Shown in pieces: positions 17,694 through 26,243 of a stretch of DNA of 64,000 nucleotides (its first letter is position 1; each line of letters begins with the position of its first letter). A program made the position numbers and the translations under genes. This DNA comes from Pseudomonas sp. KUIN-1 (GTDB lineage: Bacteria > Pseudomonadota > Gammaproteobacteria > Pseudomonadales > Pseudomonadaceae), in NCBI RefSeq assembly GCF_009176725.1, contig NZ_AP020337.1, forward strand, positions 3,472,001 to 3,536,000. The letters run 5' to 3'. Under the pieces are notes generated by a model. The model saw only the letters and a list, made by a program, of their open reading frames with translations, was not told the origin of the DNA and ran no database searches.

Positions 17694-18590
17694 ATGACTA
17701 CCGATATTCAGGACCTGCTGGCCTTCGTCGCCGTGGTCAATGCCAGAGGCTTTCGCGAGGCAGCGCGGCTCAGCGGCAAATCCGCCTCCAGCCTCAGCGA
17801 CGCCATTCGCCGCATGGAGGCGCGGCTTGGGGTGCGGCTGCTGAATCGCACCACTCGCAGCGTGGCTCCGACAGAGGCTGGCGCCAGGCTTATGGAGCGT
17901 ATTGTGCCCGCACTGGGCGAAGTGGAGTCGGCCCTGGATGTGGTCAATGACTTTCGCGATCGCCCGTCAGGCACTCTGAGGCTGAACGTTCCGGTCAGCG
18001 CCGCCAGGCTGGTGCTGCCCTCGATCATCACACCGTTCCTGCAGACCTACCCCGACATCCGCCTGGAGGTGGTCACCGAAGAAAGCTTCGTCGACATGCT
18101 TGCAGCCGGATGCGATGCCGGCATTCGCTACGACGAACGCCTGGAGCAGGACATGATCGCGGTGCCCATAGGCCCGAGGTTCCAGCGTTTTGCGACGGCT
18201 GCGTCACCGGCCTATCTGCAGGCCAGAGGACGCCCCGAGCACCCGCGAGATCTGCTCGCGCATGCCTGTCTGCGAGGAAAATTCCCCAGCGGGGTCATAC
18301 CGCTGTGGGAATACGAGCGGGACGGCGATACCGTCAAGGTTGACCCCACAGGCCCTCTCACCGTCAGGATAGGCGGAGCGTTCGATCTGACTGTGCAGGC
18401 CGCCATCGACGGGCTGGGCGTTGTTCATCTGTTCGAGGACTGGCTACGCCCTCACCTGGACAGCGGCGCACTGGAACCGATACTCGAACCCTGGTGGCAG
18501 CGCTTCACCGGGCCGTATCTGTACTACCCGGGGCGCCGCTACCTGCCCTCGCCGCTGAGGGCTTTCATCGACTTTATCAATACGCGCTGA
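17694..18590 (+). CDS. LysR-family regulator
   Basis: A 298-residue LysR protein. Its HTH (NARGFREAARLSGKSASSLS, RRMEARLGVRLLNRTTRS) is at residues 15-65, and the effector domain ends in YLYYPGRRYLPSPLRAF. It is divergent from the aldo/keto reductase. It belongs to the common subgroup that regulates a neighbouring oxidoreductase. Confidence 0.92.
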   Translation: MTTDIQDLLAFVAVVNARGFREAARLSGKSASSLSDAIRRMEARLGVRLLNRTTRSVAPTEAGARLMERIVPALGEVESALDVVNDFRDRPSGTLRLNVPVSAARLVLPSIITPFLQTYPDIRLEVVTEESFVDMLAAGCDAGIRYDERLEQDMIAVPIGPRFQRFATAASPAYLQARGRPEHPRDLLAHACLRGKFPSGVIPLWEYERDGDTVKVDPTGPLTVRIGGAFDLTVQAAIDGLGVVHLFEDWLRPHLDSGALEPILEPWWQRFTGPYLYYPGRRYLPSPLRAFIDFINTR

Positions 18591-18603
18591 GCCGCAGGCG
18601 GCA

Positions 18604-20133
18604 TCAGCTCATCGCCACAACCGGACCCACGCCACGCCGCGCTGGCGCGGCCATGGCGAACAACTCGTCGACGCGTCTGACTTCATCCGCACTCGGTTTG
18701 ATGGCAACGGCACAGGCAACGAAGATGCCCGCATTGAAAATCAGACCGACGATGCCGCTGGTCAACGAACCCAGTGCCGGAATGTCATCCGGGTAGATCG
18801 TGGTCAGTACGATGGCGATCACGATCCCCACCAGCATGCCGGCAATCGCGCCTTGCTTGTTGCCATGACGACTGAACACGCCGAAGAACAGCGGCACGGC
18901 CAACTGGATGATGCCCTGATAGGAAATCTGCGCCAGCAATTGCAGGCGGGCATAGTCGAAGGTCAGGTAGGCCAGTAATGAAGCCGCGGCAATGAACACC
19001 ACCATGCCGACCTTGGCGAGAATGGTCTTCTCGCGATCACTGCGTGGCTTGCTCCAGGTCGCCAGGTCATTGGCAAACTGCGTGCCGCACACCTGAACGC
19101 AGCCGTCGACATGACCGATGCTGGCCGCCAGCACGATCATGATTGCCACGCCAAGCAGCCATGGCCCGCCGATGTCGAACAGTGACAGGAACCAGCCGTG
19201 TTGCGGATGAGCCGCGACATTCGGGTCCTGGCTGATTGCTGCGGCGAAGAGCATCAGAATGCCGTAGAAGCCGCCGACCAGCAGGATGGTCAGCAGCGTG
19301 CCCTTCTTCACCGAACGCACGCCGCTGGCGGTGTAGATGCGCTGAAAGCTCATCGGCCAGCACATCGAGCCGATCACGCCGGTAAAGATCAGGCTGAACA
19401 TGTACATCGGCCCGTAGGTACTGCCTGCTCCGCCAGGAATCACCAGCATGCTGGCGGGCAACTGCGACAGGTTGCTGAACGACGCCTGCGCGCCGAACAG
19501 CAGGAAGATGCACAGCGCGGCGCACAGCACATAGGCAATCAACCCCTGATACATGTCGGTCATGATCAGGCCGCGCATGCCCATGCTCACTGTCCAGTAC
19601 TGACGAATCAGGATCACCACCACCCCGACCAGCAGGCAGGTGGTCACGCCCCAGCGGCCGAAGCTGGCGAACTGGAAAAGCGTCGCGAGGGCCTGAATCC
19701 CCATCACCACCCAGGGGAATACCGAGATGATGCCGATGATCGAAGCAATGCGTTTGACCACGGGACTGTTGAAGCGCATGCCCAGCAAATCCGGTTGGGT
19801 GGTCAGGTTGAAGCGCTTGCCCCAGGTCCAGGCACGATTGGCCATCAGGTACATCGCGGTTACGCCCAGCGTGGCGTAGACCATGCCGTAAAAGCCCAGC
19901 GCGCCACCGACCGACAAGGCGAAAAACGCCGTGAACGTTGCGCCCGGCCACCAGGAGTTGGTGTAGCACATGGCGATGAACCACGGCCCGTAAGAGCGAC
20001 CACCCACCGCGTAATCGGAAAAGCTCTCGCTCTTGCGGTTCGTCGCGTACAGCACCGCAATCATGCCCGCCAGAAACACGCCGATCAGGCCGAAGGTGAT
20101 GTAAAGATCCGAAACCGTAGTCGTACTGATCAT
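18604..20133 (-). CDS. Sodium:solute symporter (SSS family)
   Basis: A 509-residue protein with about 13 membrane helices. SSS-like signatures include SFSDYAVGGRSYGPWF near the N terminus and YQGIIQLAVPLFFGVF later. It imports a small organic solute with Na+. It overlaps the DUF3311 gene by 4 bases, the typical partner of this symporter subgroup. It is the last gene of a leftward operon with amide-hydrolysing enzymes, so the substrate is likely an amide or N-carbamoyl compound (inference). Confidence 0.92.
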   Translation of the reverse strand: MISTTTVSDLYITFGLIGVFLAGMIAVLYATNRKSESFSDYAVGGRSYGPWFIAMCYTNSWWPGATFTAFFALSVGGALGFYGMVYATLGVTAMYLMANRAWTWGKRFNLTTQPDLLGMRFNSPVVKRIASIIGIISVFPWVVMGIQALATLFQFASFGRWGVTTCLLVGVVVILIRQYWTVSMGMRGLIMTDMYQGLIAYVLCAALCIFLLFGAQASFSNLSQLPASMLVIPGGAGSTYGPMYMFSLIFTGVIGSMCWPMSFQRIYTASGVRSVKKGTLLTILLVGGFYGILMLFAAAISQDPNVAAHPQHGWFLSLFDIGGPWLLGVAIMIVLAASIGHVDGCVQVCGTQFANDLATWSKPRSDREKTILAKVGMVVFIAAASLLAYLTFDYARLQLLAQISYQGIIQLAVPLFFGVFSRHGNKQGAIAGMLVGIVIAIVLTTIYPDDIPALGSLTSGIVGLIFNAGIFVACAVAIKPSADEVRRVDELFAMAAPARRGVGPVVAMS

Positions 20134-20390
20134 TGCCCGTCCCCCTCTTGTGGAATTTCACCCAGCAGCGACTCGACCACGTAGAGCATCCACAGGCCCA
20201 GCCCCATGAGCACCGCGATCAGAATCCAGTAGAAGATCGGCAGCGGAATGCCGAGCACCAGCACGCTGCTGCCGCTGACCTTGAGGTAAAACGGCGGAAA
20301 CAGCGCCATCATCAGCAGCGCGAAGAAGTACAGGCCAAACACCAGATTCTTCAGGCGGCCGGGGGTAGAAAGGGACGGAACGTTACTCAT
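20130..20390 (-). CDS. DUF3311 small membrane protein, symporter partner
   Basis: An 86-residue protein with two hydrophobic helices (LVFGLYFFALLMMALFPPFY; IFYWILIAVLMGLGLWMLYV). The start is set by AAGGAG 8 bases upstream. DUF3311 proteins regularly precede SSS symporters and may be accessory subunits. It overlaps the symporter start. Confidence 0.85.
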   Translation of the reverse strand: MSNVPSLSTPGRLKNLVFGLYFFALLMMALFPPFYLKVSGSSVLVLGIPLPIFYWILIAVLMGLGLWMLYVVESLLGEIPQEGDGQ

Positions 20391-20536
20391 GGAGTGCTCC
20401 TTGAATTTCAGGATCTGGCTATGGATAAGTGATCGGATAAAACTCAAGCAGTGAAAGAAACACGCGGTTACCCGCTACTTTTTTATTATTGAAATACTTG
20501 CCTTGAATGTTCAAAGGCGCGCCGGACGAGATCGAC

Positions 20537-21472
20537 TCAGGCCTGCCGCAGCCAGGTTTCCCATTGCGAATCATTGATGATGCTGCGCGCCCGCATGTGT
20601 TTCCAGGCGCCGTACTTGTAAAAGTCGAAGTCCAGTTGCGACACCGCGTGCTGCACCATCGCCCAGGTCGACCATTTGATGTCGGCCAGGGCCTTGTTGA
20701 GCTTGATCCGCGCTACGGTTTGCGCGCTGACCTGGCCGAAGTAGTCCTCGATCAGCGCCAGCTCCATGTCGTCGCTGAAAAACATCTCGCCGAACCACAG
20801 CGCCAATTCGTAATGGCGGTCGTTGTTGGAGGCGTACTCGAAATCCACCAGACGAATCTGGCGATCCGCGTTGAGCATGAAATTGCCTGCCAGCGTGTCG
20901 TTCATGCACGGCGCCAGATCGATCCCGGAAGCTTGCAGCGCAGCTTTTGCGCGCTGGTATTGCAGGCACAGCCAGTCGTCATCCTGAGGCTTGATGCCCT
21001 TGAGTTCGGCCACCTGGCTCTGGTGCTCGGTGATCATGTCGAACACGGTCTTGGTCTGTTGCAGCAGCGGCTGATCGTTGAACGCCTTGAGCCCGCGCAG
21101 GGCACTGTGGCGTATGTCGCGTTGCAGGAAGTCATGGTTGGACGACGCCCGCCAGCCCTCCATGAACTCGAACACCTCGACACCGAAGGCTTCGAGAAAG
21201 GCGAAAACCGGCGCGCCATAACCGGTTTGCGCAGCTTTCACACTGGCCTCGTGAGCAGTGTGACGATCAATGAACATCTCTGTACCGACGCCTGGCACCT
21301 TGAAGAAGTACGCTGTGTCGGCACCCTCGACCTCGACCCGCCAGTTGGTGTTGGAAATGCCACCACTGACAGGCTCGTAGTCAACGCGGCGGCCCTGCCA
21401 GCTGTCGATGCTGCGCACGGCGGCTTCCAGTTGTCGCTCCTGGGTACTGACCGACTGCCCTAACGTTTTCAT
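20537..21472 (-). CDS. APH/choline-kinase-fold phosphotransferase 1
   Basis: A 311-residue protein-kinase-like phosphotransferase of the choline/ethanolamine kinase type. The catalytic region reads MNDTLAGNFML, then the metal-binding IRLVDFEYASNN. The usual catalytic Asp of the HxD motif appears as ND (CMNDTLAGN). Its start overlaps the stop of the second kinase gene by 4 bases. It would phosphorylate a small hydroxylated or amino substrate using ATP; the substrate is unknown. Confidence 0.82.
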   Translation of the reverse strand: MKTLGQSVSTQERQLEAAVRSIDSWQGRRVDYEPVSGGISNTNWRVEVEGADTAYFFKVPGVGTEMFIDRHTAHEASVKAAQTGYGAPVFAFLEAFGVEVFEFMEGWRASSNHDFLQRDIRHSALRGLKAFNDQPLLQQTKTVFDMITEHQSQVAELKGIKPQDDDWLCLQYQRAKAALQASGIDLAPCMNDTLAGNFMLNADRQIRLVDFEYASNNDRHYELALWFGEMFFSDDMELALIEDYFGQVSAQTVARIKLNKALADIKWSTWAMVQHAVSQLDFDFYKYGAWKHMRARSIINDSQWETWLRQA

Positions 21473-22422
21473 GCTCTACCCTCCTGAACCTGACGCATCC
21501 AGCCTTCCAGCCGCGGGTCCTGAACGCACTGCCGACACCGCAGCAGCGTCCATTGCCCGACCTTGGAAAACTCCAGTGGCCGCGAGGACGTGGTACCGGC
21601 CCAAAGCCCCCACAATGTCCAGTACCAGTCGTTGATCAGCGCATACAGACGGCACACGGCGTAGTCGATTTCCAGGCATTGCCCGGCCCACGCGCCGATT
21701 CCTTCGCGCCACTGGCGCTCGAACGAATAAAGCTCGTTGAGGGTAATCGCCACGTCGTACCACGGGTCCATGCAGCCACCGTAGTCAAAATCCACCAGAC
21801 GCAACTGACCTTCGCTGGACACCATGACGTTGCTCGACACACCGTCGCCGTGCAGCGGAACCGCTTGCACGGATCGGCTCTGCAGCGACTGCCAGGCCAT
21901 GTCGACGCAACGGTCGATCCATTGATGCTCGGCAGGCAGCGCAACGTTGTCGCGTTCGCACACTGCGCGCAGGCGCTCGATGTCCGCCATTGGCGAGCGC
22001 ACCACATCAGGCACCGGCCCGGCATGCACCTGCCGCTTGAGTGCCCACAGTGCCTGAAGCCGGCCGGGTGCGAGCAGATCGTCGAGCCGCGCAGCTCGCC
22101 AGTCCAGGCCCAGATCCTCGAAGATCAGCACGCCAGTGGCCTGGTCTGCCCCAAGTAAACGCGGTGCAGCAGCGCTAAGCCCGGCACAGTCGCTGGCCTG
22201 GGCTACCGTGTCGAAATCGATCAGTGGCGCCATGTCGGCATGCAGAACCTTGGCGTAGCAACCGCCCTGCGCACTGCTGACCCGAAAGCCGGCCCACTCG
22301 GTCGACAGTCTCGAGGGTGACGCAACGCCCTGGGTAACGTTCTCGATCCCGGCGTCTGCCGCGAACCCGCAATGTGCCAATGCGCTGCGCAGGCGTGTGG
22401 TCAAGTCGTCGGCATATGACAT
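21469..22422 (-). CDS. APH/choline-kinase-fold phosphotransferase 2
   Basis: A 317-residue phosphotransferase of the same fold as its neighbour. It has the full HxD motif (VPLHGDGVSSNVMV) and the LRLVDFDYGG metal motif. The start is placed at the ATG preceded by GAGGGG. Two different kinases of this fold side by side, coupled by ATGA, suggest two steps on one substrate or a heteromeric enzyme (inference). Confidence 0.82.
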   Translation of the reverse strand: MSYADDLTTRLRSALAHCGFAADAGIENVTQGVASPSRLSTEWAGFRVSSAQGGCYAKVLHADMAPLIDFDTVAQASDCAGLSAAAPRLLGADQATGVLIFEDLGLDWRAARLDDLLAPGRLQALWALKRQVHAGPVPDVVRSPMADIERLRAVCERDNVALPAEHQWIDRCVDMAWQSLQSRSVQAVPLHGDGVSSNVMVSSEGQLRLVDFDYGGCMDPWYDVAITLNELYSFERQWREGIGAWAGQCLEIDYAVCRLYALINDWYWTLWGLWAGTTSSRPLEFSKVGQWTLLRCRQCVQDPRLEGWMRQVQEGRA

Positions 22423-22432
22423 GGTCAGCCCC

Positions 22433-23713
22433 TCAACCAAATGAAGCGGACGAGGTGCAAGCCCGATGCAACAGACCGGTCAGCATGCGCAAACCGTTGT
22501 GCATGTCCTGATCGCTGGTGTATTCGGCCTCGTTATGAGAAACGCCATTACTGCTGGGGATGAACAGCAGGCATACGGGATAGCGCCTGTTCAGACTGAT
22601 CGCGTCGTGACCGGCCACGGTCATGCTGTCGGTGGTCGACAAACCCAGCTCGGCGCCTACGTCATGCGCCAGTGCAGCGAACCCTTCATGCAGCCTGGCA
22701 GGTGAGCGCAGCACGCTGCTTTCCACTTCAAACGCGGTCATGGTCTTGTCAGCGATCGCACGCAGCGTTGCATCCAGGCGTTCCGAGGCAGCACTTAGCA
22801 GATCGACGTCGCGGGAGCGGTACTCAATCAGCAGCGATACCCGCGACGGCACAACGTTGGGCGAATTGGGGTAGACCTCGATACGCCCTACCGAACTGTG
22901 CATCTGCACGCCGTGCTGCAAGGCCTCGTCATGCACCGCAGTGATGGTGTGTGCGGCGGCCAGCAACGCATCCCGGCGCGCGGCCATGGGCGTGGGGCCG
23001 GTGTGATTCTGTTCGCCGTCGAAACGTACCCGCCGTTTCAGGGCGGCCCAGGTCTCGCGCACCACGCCGATGGCGGTCTGGCTGCTTTCCAGGCCAGCGC
23101 CCTGCTCGACATGAATTTCGACATACCCGGCAATGTTCAAGTCAACCTGATCATTGCCCAGATAACCGATGGCCTGCAGGGCGTCCTTGAGACGGATACC
23201 GTCGCCATCGCGGCTTTCCCAGGCGCTGTCCAGCGTCAAGGCACCGGTGAACACACCACTGCCGATCAGGCTCGGCTGAAAGCGCGCGCCCTCCTCGTTG
23301 GTCCAGTTGACGACCGCCAGATTGCAGCGCGGGACTTCACCACGCTCAAGCAATTGCCGCGTCAGACTGGACACCGCCACGGCGCCGGCAAGCACGCCGT
23401 ATACGCCATCGAAACGCCCGGCATTCGGCTGACTGTCCAGGTGCGAACCACAGAGCAAATAAGGCGCGTCAGGATAAAAGGTCATTAGGCCGAACAGGTT
23501 GCCCACCGCATCGATACGGACTTCGAAGCCGTGCGCTTCGAGCCAGTCCCGAAACAGGTCACGTACCTGACCGTCTTCAACCGAGGCCGCCAGCCGGTGC
23601 AGGCCACCGGCCGGTGTCGCACCGATGGCCGAGCTTTGCCGAAACAAGGCTTCGAACGCTGCCAGATCAGTTGCGCTCGGCTCGATCAGCTCAGGAATAG
23701 AGGGTGTCGACAT
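22433..23713 (-). CDS. M20-family Zn amidohydrolase (N-carbamoyl-amino acid type)
   Basis: A 426-residue M20 peptidase-fold hydrolase of the allantoate amidohydrolase / beta-ureidopropionase / N-carbamoyl-L-amino acid hydrolase group. Metal-binding motifs are LCGSHLDSQPNAGRFDGVYG and WTNEEGARF; the dimerisation domain has EQNHTGPTPMAARRDAL. The ATG at 23713 lies inside the end of the DeoR gene (23-base overlap). It likely removes a carbamoyl or acyl group from an imported substrate. Confidence 0.88.
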   Translation of the reverse strand: MSTPSIPELIEPSATDLAAFEALFRQSSAIGATPAGGLHRLAASVEDGQVRDLFRDWLEAHGFEVRIDAVGNLFGLMTFYPDAPYLLCGSHLDSQPNAGRFDGVYGVLAGAVAVSSLTRQLLERGEVPRCNLAVVNWTNEEGARFQPSLIGSGVFTGALTLDSAWESRDGDGIRLKDALQAIGYLGNDQVDLNIAGYVEIHVEQGAGLESSQTAIGVVRETWAALKRRVRFDGEQNHTGPTPMAARRDALLAAAHTITAVHDEALQHGVQMHSSVGRIEVYPNSPNVVPSRVSLLIEYRSRDVDLLSAASERLDATLRAIADKTMTAFEVESSVLRSPARLHEGFAALAHDVGAELGLSTTDSMTVAGHDAISLNRRYPVCLLFIPSSNGVSHNEAEYTSDQDMHNGLRMLTGLLHRACTSSASFG

Positions 23714-24527
23714 GATCTTTCTCCAGGCGTGTCGCAAACTCGTCGGATAGCGCGCGATTGGTGACCAGGGTGGTGATCGCGGCAAATGGCAGGGTGTTGA
23801 TGAAGGTGCGATGACCGAACTTGCCATCGTCGGCCAGCACCACACTGCGCGTGCAATGCCTGACCAGCGTTCTGCGCAACATGGCTTCTGGCTCCTGGTA
23901 ATCCATCAGGCCGAAGTCCAGGTCAATGCCGCCGATGCCCATGAAGGCAATGTCGTAGTGAAACTGCCGGGCGAATTCCAGCGTGTGGGGGCCGATCAAG
24001 GCGTTGTCGGTGCGCCGCACATCGCCGGGCGCAACCAGCACCTGATTGTCGCTCTGGTGCGATATCAGCTGGGCGATGTCCAGCGAATTGGTGATGATCT
24101 TCAACTGGCTGAACCGGGTCAGCTGCTGGGCCAGCGCCAGCGTCGAGGTACCGGTGTCGAGGAAGATCGCCATGCCTTCGCTGACCAGTTGCGCGGCGCG
24201 CACAGCGATGCCCGCCTTGGCGCGAGGCTTGAGCCTGCTGCGCTCCTGCAGCGGTAATTCTTCGCTGGACCTGGGCAGAATGGCGCCGCCGTGAATTCGC
24301 CTTAACCTGCCCTCTTCCTCCAGGTGCTTGAAGTCGCGGCGGATGGTCTCTTCGGAGACGAACAGCAATTGTGCAAGGTCCGACGCCTTGACCCGCTGTT
24401 GTTGAACGAGCAGGCGCATGATTTCGTCCAGACGCGGCTGATTGAGCATAGGGGTGACATTCCGTTGCAAAGTGATGGCTCCAGTGTCCGGGCCCTTGGG
24501 CCGCTGATCTGCGTGCGAGAGCGACAT
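23691..24527 (-). CDS. DeoR-family transcriptional regulator
   Basis: A 278-residue DeoR/GlpR-type repressor. The HTH is at about residues 32-80 (RLDEIMRLLVQQQRVKASDL, SEETIRRDFKHLEEEGRL). The effector domain is like a sugar-phosphate isomerase fold (IFLDTGTSTLALAQQL, NSLDIAQLI). DeoR proteins usually sense a phosphorylated intermediate, which fits the two kinases encoded in the same operon. The start 2 bases after the amidase stop allows coupling; an ATG 26 codons later is an alternative. Confidence 0.88.
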   Translation of the reverse strand: MSLSHADQRPKGPDTGAITLQRNVTPMLNQPRLDEIMRLLVQQQRVKASDLAQLLFVSEETIRRDFKHLEEEGRLRRIHGGAILPRSSEELPLQERSRLKPRAKAGIAVRAAQLVSEGMAIFLDTGTSTLALAQQLTRFSQLKIITNSLDIAQLISHQSDNQVLVAPGDVRRTDNALIGPHTLEFARQFHYDIAFMGIGGIDLDFGLMDYQEPEAMLRRTLVRHCTRSVVLADDGKFGHRTFINTLPFAAITTLVTNRALSDEFATRLEKDHVDTLYS

Positions 24528-24529
24528 GC

Positions 24530-25957
24530 CTATTGCCCCGAAACCGGTGGCAGGTGCTGATCCCAGGGCGCAATGGCCTCTACCGCAGCACAGAACTGCA
24601 GCACCTGGGCATCGGCAAAGCGTGGGCCGACGACCTGCAGACCGATCGGCAGTCCTGCGCTACTGCGCCCACAAGGCAGATTGGCGGCCGGGTTGCCGGT
24701 GATGTTGAAAGGGTAAGTGAACGGCGTCCAGCGCGCCCACGGCACAGCGCCGTCCTGCCCGGCATAGCCGACGGGCGCTACGTCGTCTGCGGCAAACGGC
24801 AGGATCGGCAGCGTGGGCATGAGCAGCAGATCGTAATCGTCAAACAGCGCGTGCACCTGATTGGCGAACGCCGCACGTTGTTGAAGTGCCTGTAGATAAT
24901 CACTCAGGCTGTACTGGGCAGAGCGCTTGATCAGATCGGCAAAGCCCGGATCGAGCTGGTCCAGCTTCTGCGCAAGCGCCTTGCCATAGGCAATACCGCG
25001 CCCGGCGACCCACAGAGTTTCGAAGGTCGCCAGCGGGTCCTGCCAATCCGGCTTGAGCGTGCTGACTGTAACGGGCAGCGATCTGGCGATATTACCCACG
25101 GCAGCGTCAACCGCTGCAGCGACTTGCGCATCGACCGGCGTGTCGAACAGGGTCGGGCAGAAACCGATGCGCAAGGGTTTCAGCGGCTGGTCGCAACGGG
25201 CCAGAAAGGACTCGTCGGGGGCTGGCAGCGCCTGATGATCGAGTGGATCGGGGCCCGAGAGAATGTCGAACAGCAACGCGCTGTCGCGCACGGTTCGGGT
25301 GATCGGCCCGGCATGACTGAGCATTTCGGTGGCCGACCAGGGCCAGGTGGGAATACGCCCCAATGTACCCTTGAGGGCAAATGCGCCACAGAACGAGCCA
25401 GGTATGCGCACCGAGCCGCCGCCATCCGAGCCCAGGGCCGCAGGCACCATGCGCGCCGCCACGGCGATGGCCGAACCGGAGCTGGAGCCGCCGCTGGTGA
25501 GGCTCGGGTCCCACGGGTTGCGTCCGTTGCCGAACACCCGCGACGTACTGGCGCCCGTCCAGCCGAACTCGGTGGTCGCGGTCTTGCCGAGAATAATTGC
25601 GCCAGCGTTTTTGAGGCGACGGATGATCGGTGCGTCCTGAACCGGCACCGACTCCAGCGCAGTCAACGAACCCCGCGTGGTGCGCAGCCCGGCAGTGGAA
25701 AAGAGATCCTTGATGCCGAAGGGTATGCCGTGCAGCGGCCCGCGTAGCTCACCGCGCTGCAGTTCGGCCGTCATGCCTGCGGCCTGTTCGAGCGCGGCAT
25801 CGGTGTATACGTCACCGAATGCATTCAGTGTGGAATTGTGGGTTTCGATCGCTGCCAGGCACAACTCGGTCAAACGTATCGGCGTCAGGCCCCCTTCGCG
25901 AACACGCGTGGCAGCTTCAATCACGGTAGGCATGGAAGATGGCTTGGACTCAATCAA
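24530..25957 (-). CDS. Amidase-signature family amidase
   Basis: A 475-residue amidase with the Ser-cisSer-Lys triad: Lys83 in FGIKDLF, the Ser/Gly-rich motif TSGGSSSGSA near residue 158, and the nucleophile Ser182 in GSDGGGSVRIPG. It cleaves an amide to a carboxylate and ammonia. It is the first gene of the leftward operon with DeoR, an M20 hydrolase, two kinases and the SSS transporter. The rather long 286-base gap upstream is the likely promoter region. Confidence 0.92.
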   Translation of the reverse strand: MIESKPSSMPTVIEAATRVREGGLTPIRLTELCLAAIETHNSTLNAFGDVYTDAALEQAAGMTAELQRGELRGPLHGIPFGIKDLFSTAGLRTTRGSLTALESVPVQDAPIIRRLKNAGAIILGKTATTEFGWTGASTSRVFGNGRNPWDPSLTSGGSSSGSAIAVAARMVPAALGSDGGGSVRIPGSFCGAFALKGTLGRIPTWPWSATEMLSHAGPITRTVRDSALLFDILSGPDPLDHQALPAPDESFLARCDQPLKPLRIGFCPTLFDTPVDAQVAAAVDAAVGNIARSLPVTVSTLKPDWQDPLATFETLWVAGRGIAYGKALAQKLDQLDPGFADLIKRSAQYSLSDYLQALQQRAAFANQVHALFDDYDLLLMPTLPILPFAADDVAPVGYAGQDGAVPWARWTPFTYPFNITGNPAANLPCGRSSAGLPIGLQVVGPRFADAQVLQFCAAVEAIAPWDQHLPPVSGQ

Positions 25958-26180
25958 AGCAGATACCTCTCAGACACTTATGCGTAATGCACGGCACCAA
26001 CGACTGTCGGGGCATTACATTCAGCAGCCCCTGATGAGTCAAGTGGGTTTTGTTGGATATATTGAATTTGTGGTTTTAAATTTTGTAACAGCACCGTCAC
26101 GGTGCCGAAAAACGCGCAAAACGACGCGTCGCACAATTGCGGTGCGCGATTAAAACCATAAAAGAAGGGGAGATTCGGCC

Positions 26181-26211
26181 AGAAAAGACTGCGCCTGTCA
26201 GCGGCGCAGTC
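26181..26211 (-). terminator. Terminator of the serralysin gene
   Basis: On the minus strand GACTGCGCC and GGCGCAGTC form a perfect 9-bp stem with a 7-base loop, followed by TTTTCT. It lies about 33 bases after the protease stop codon. Confidence 0.85.
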
Positions 26212-26243
26212 CTGTCATTGAGATCGGTCTTTCAGGTCAGCGA

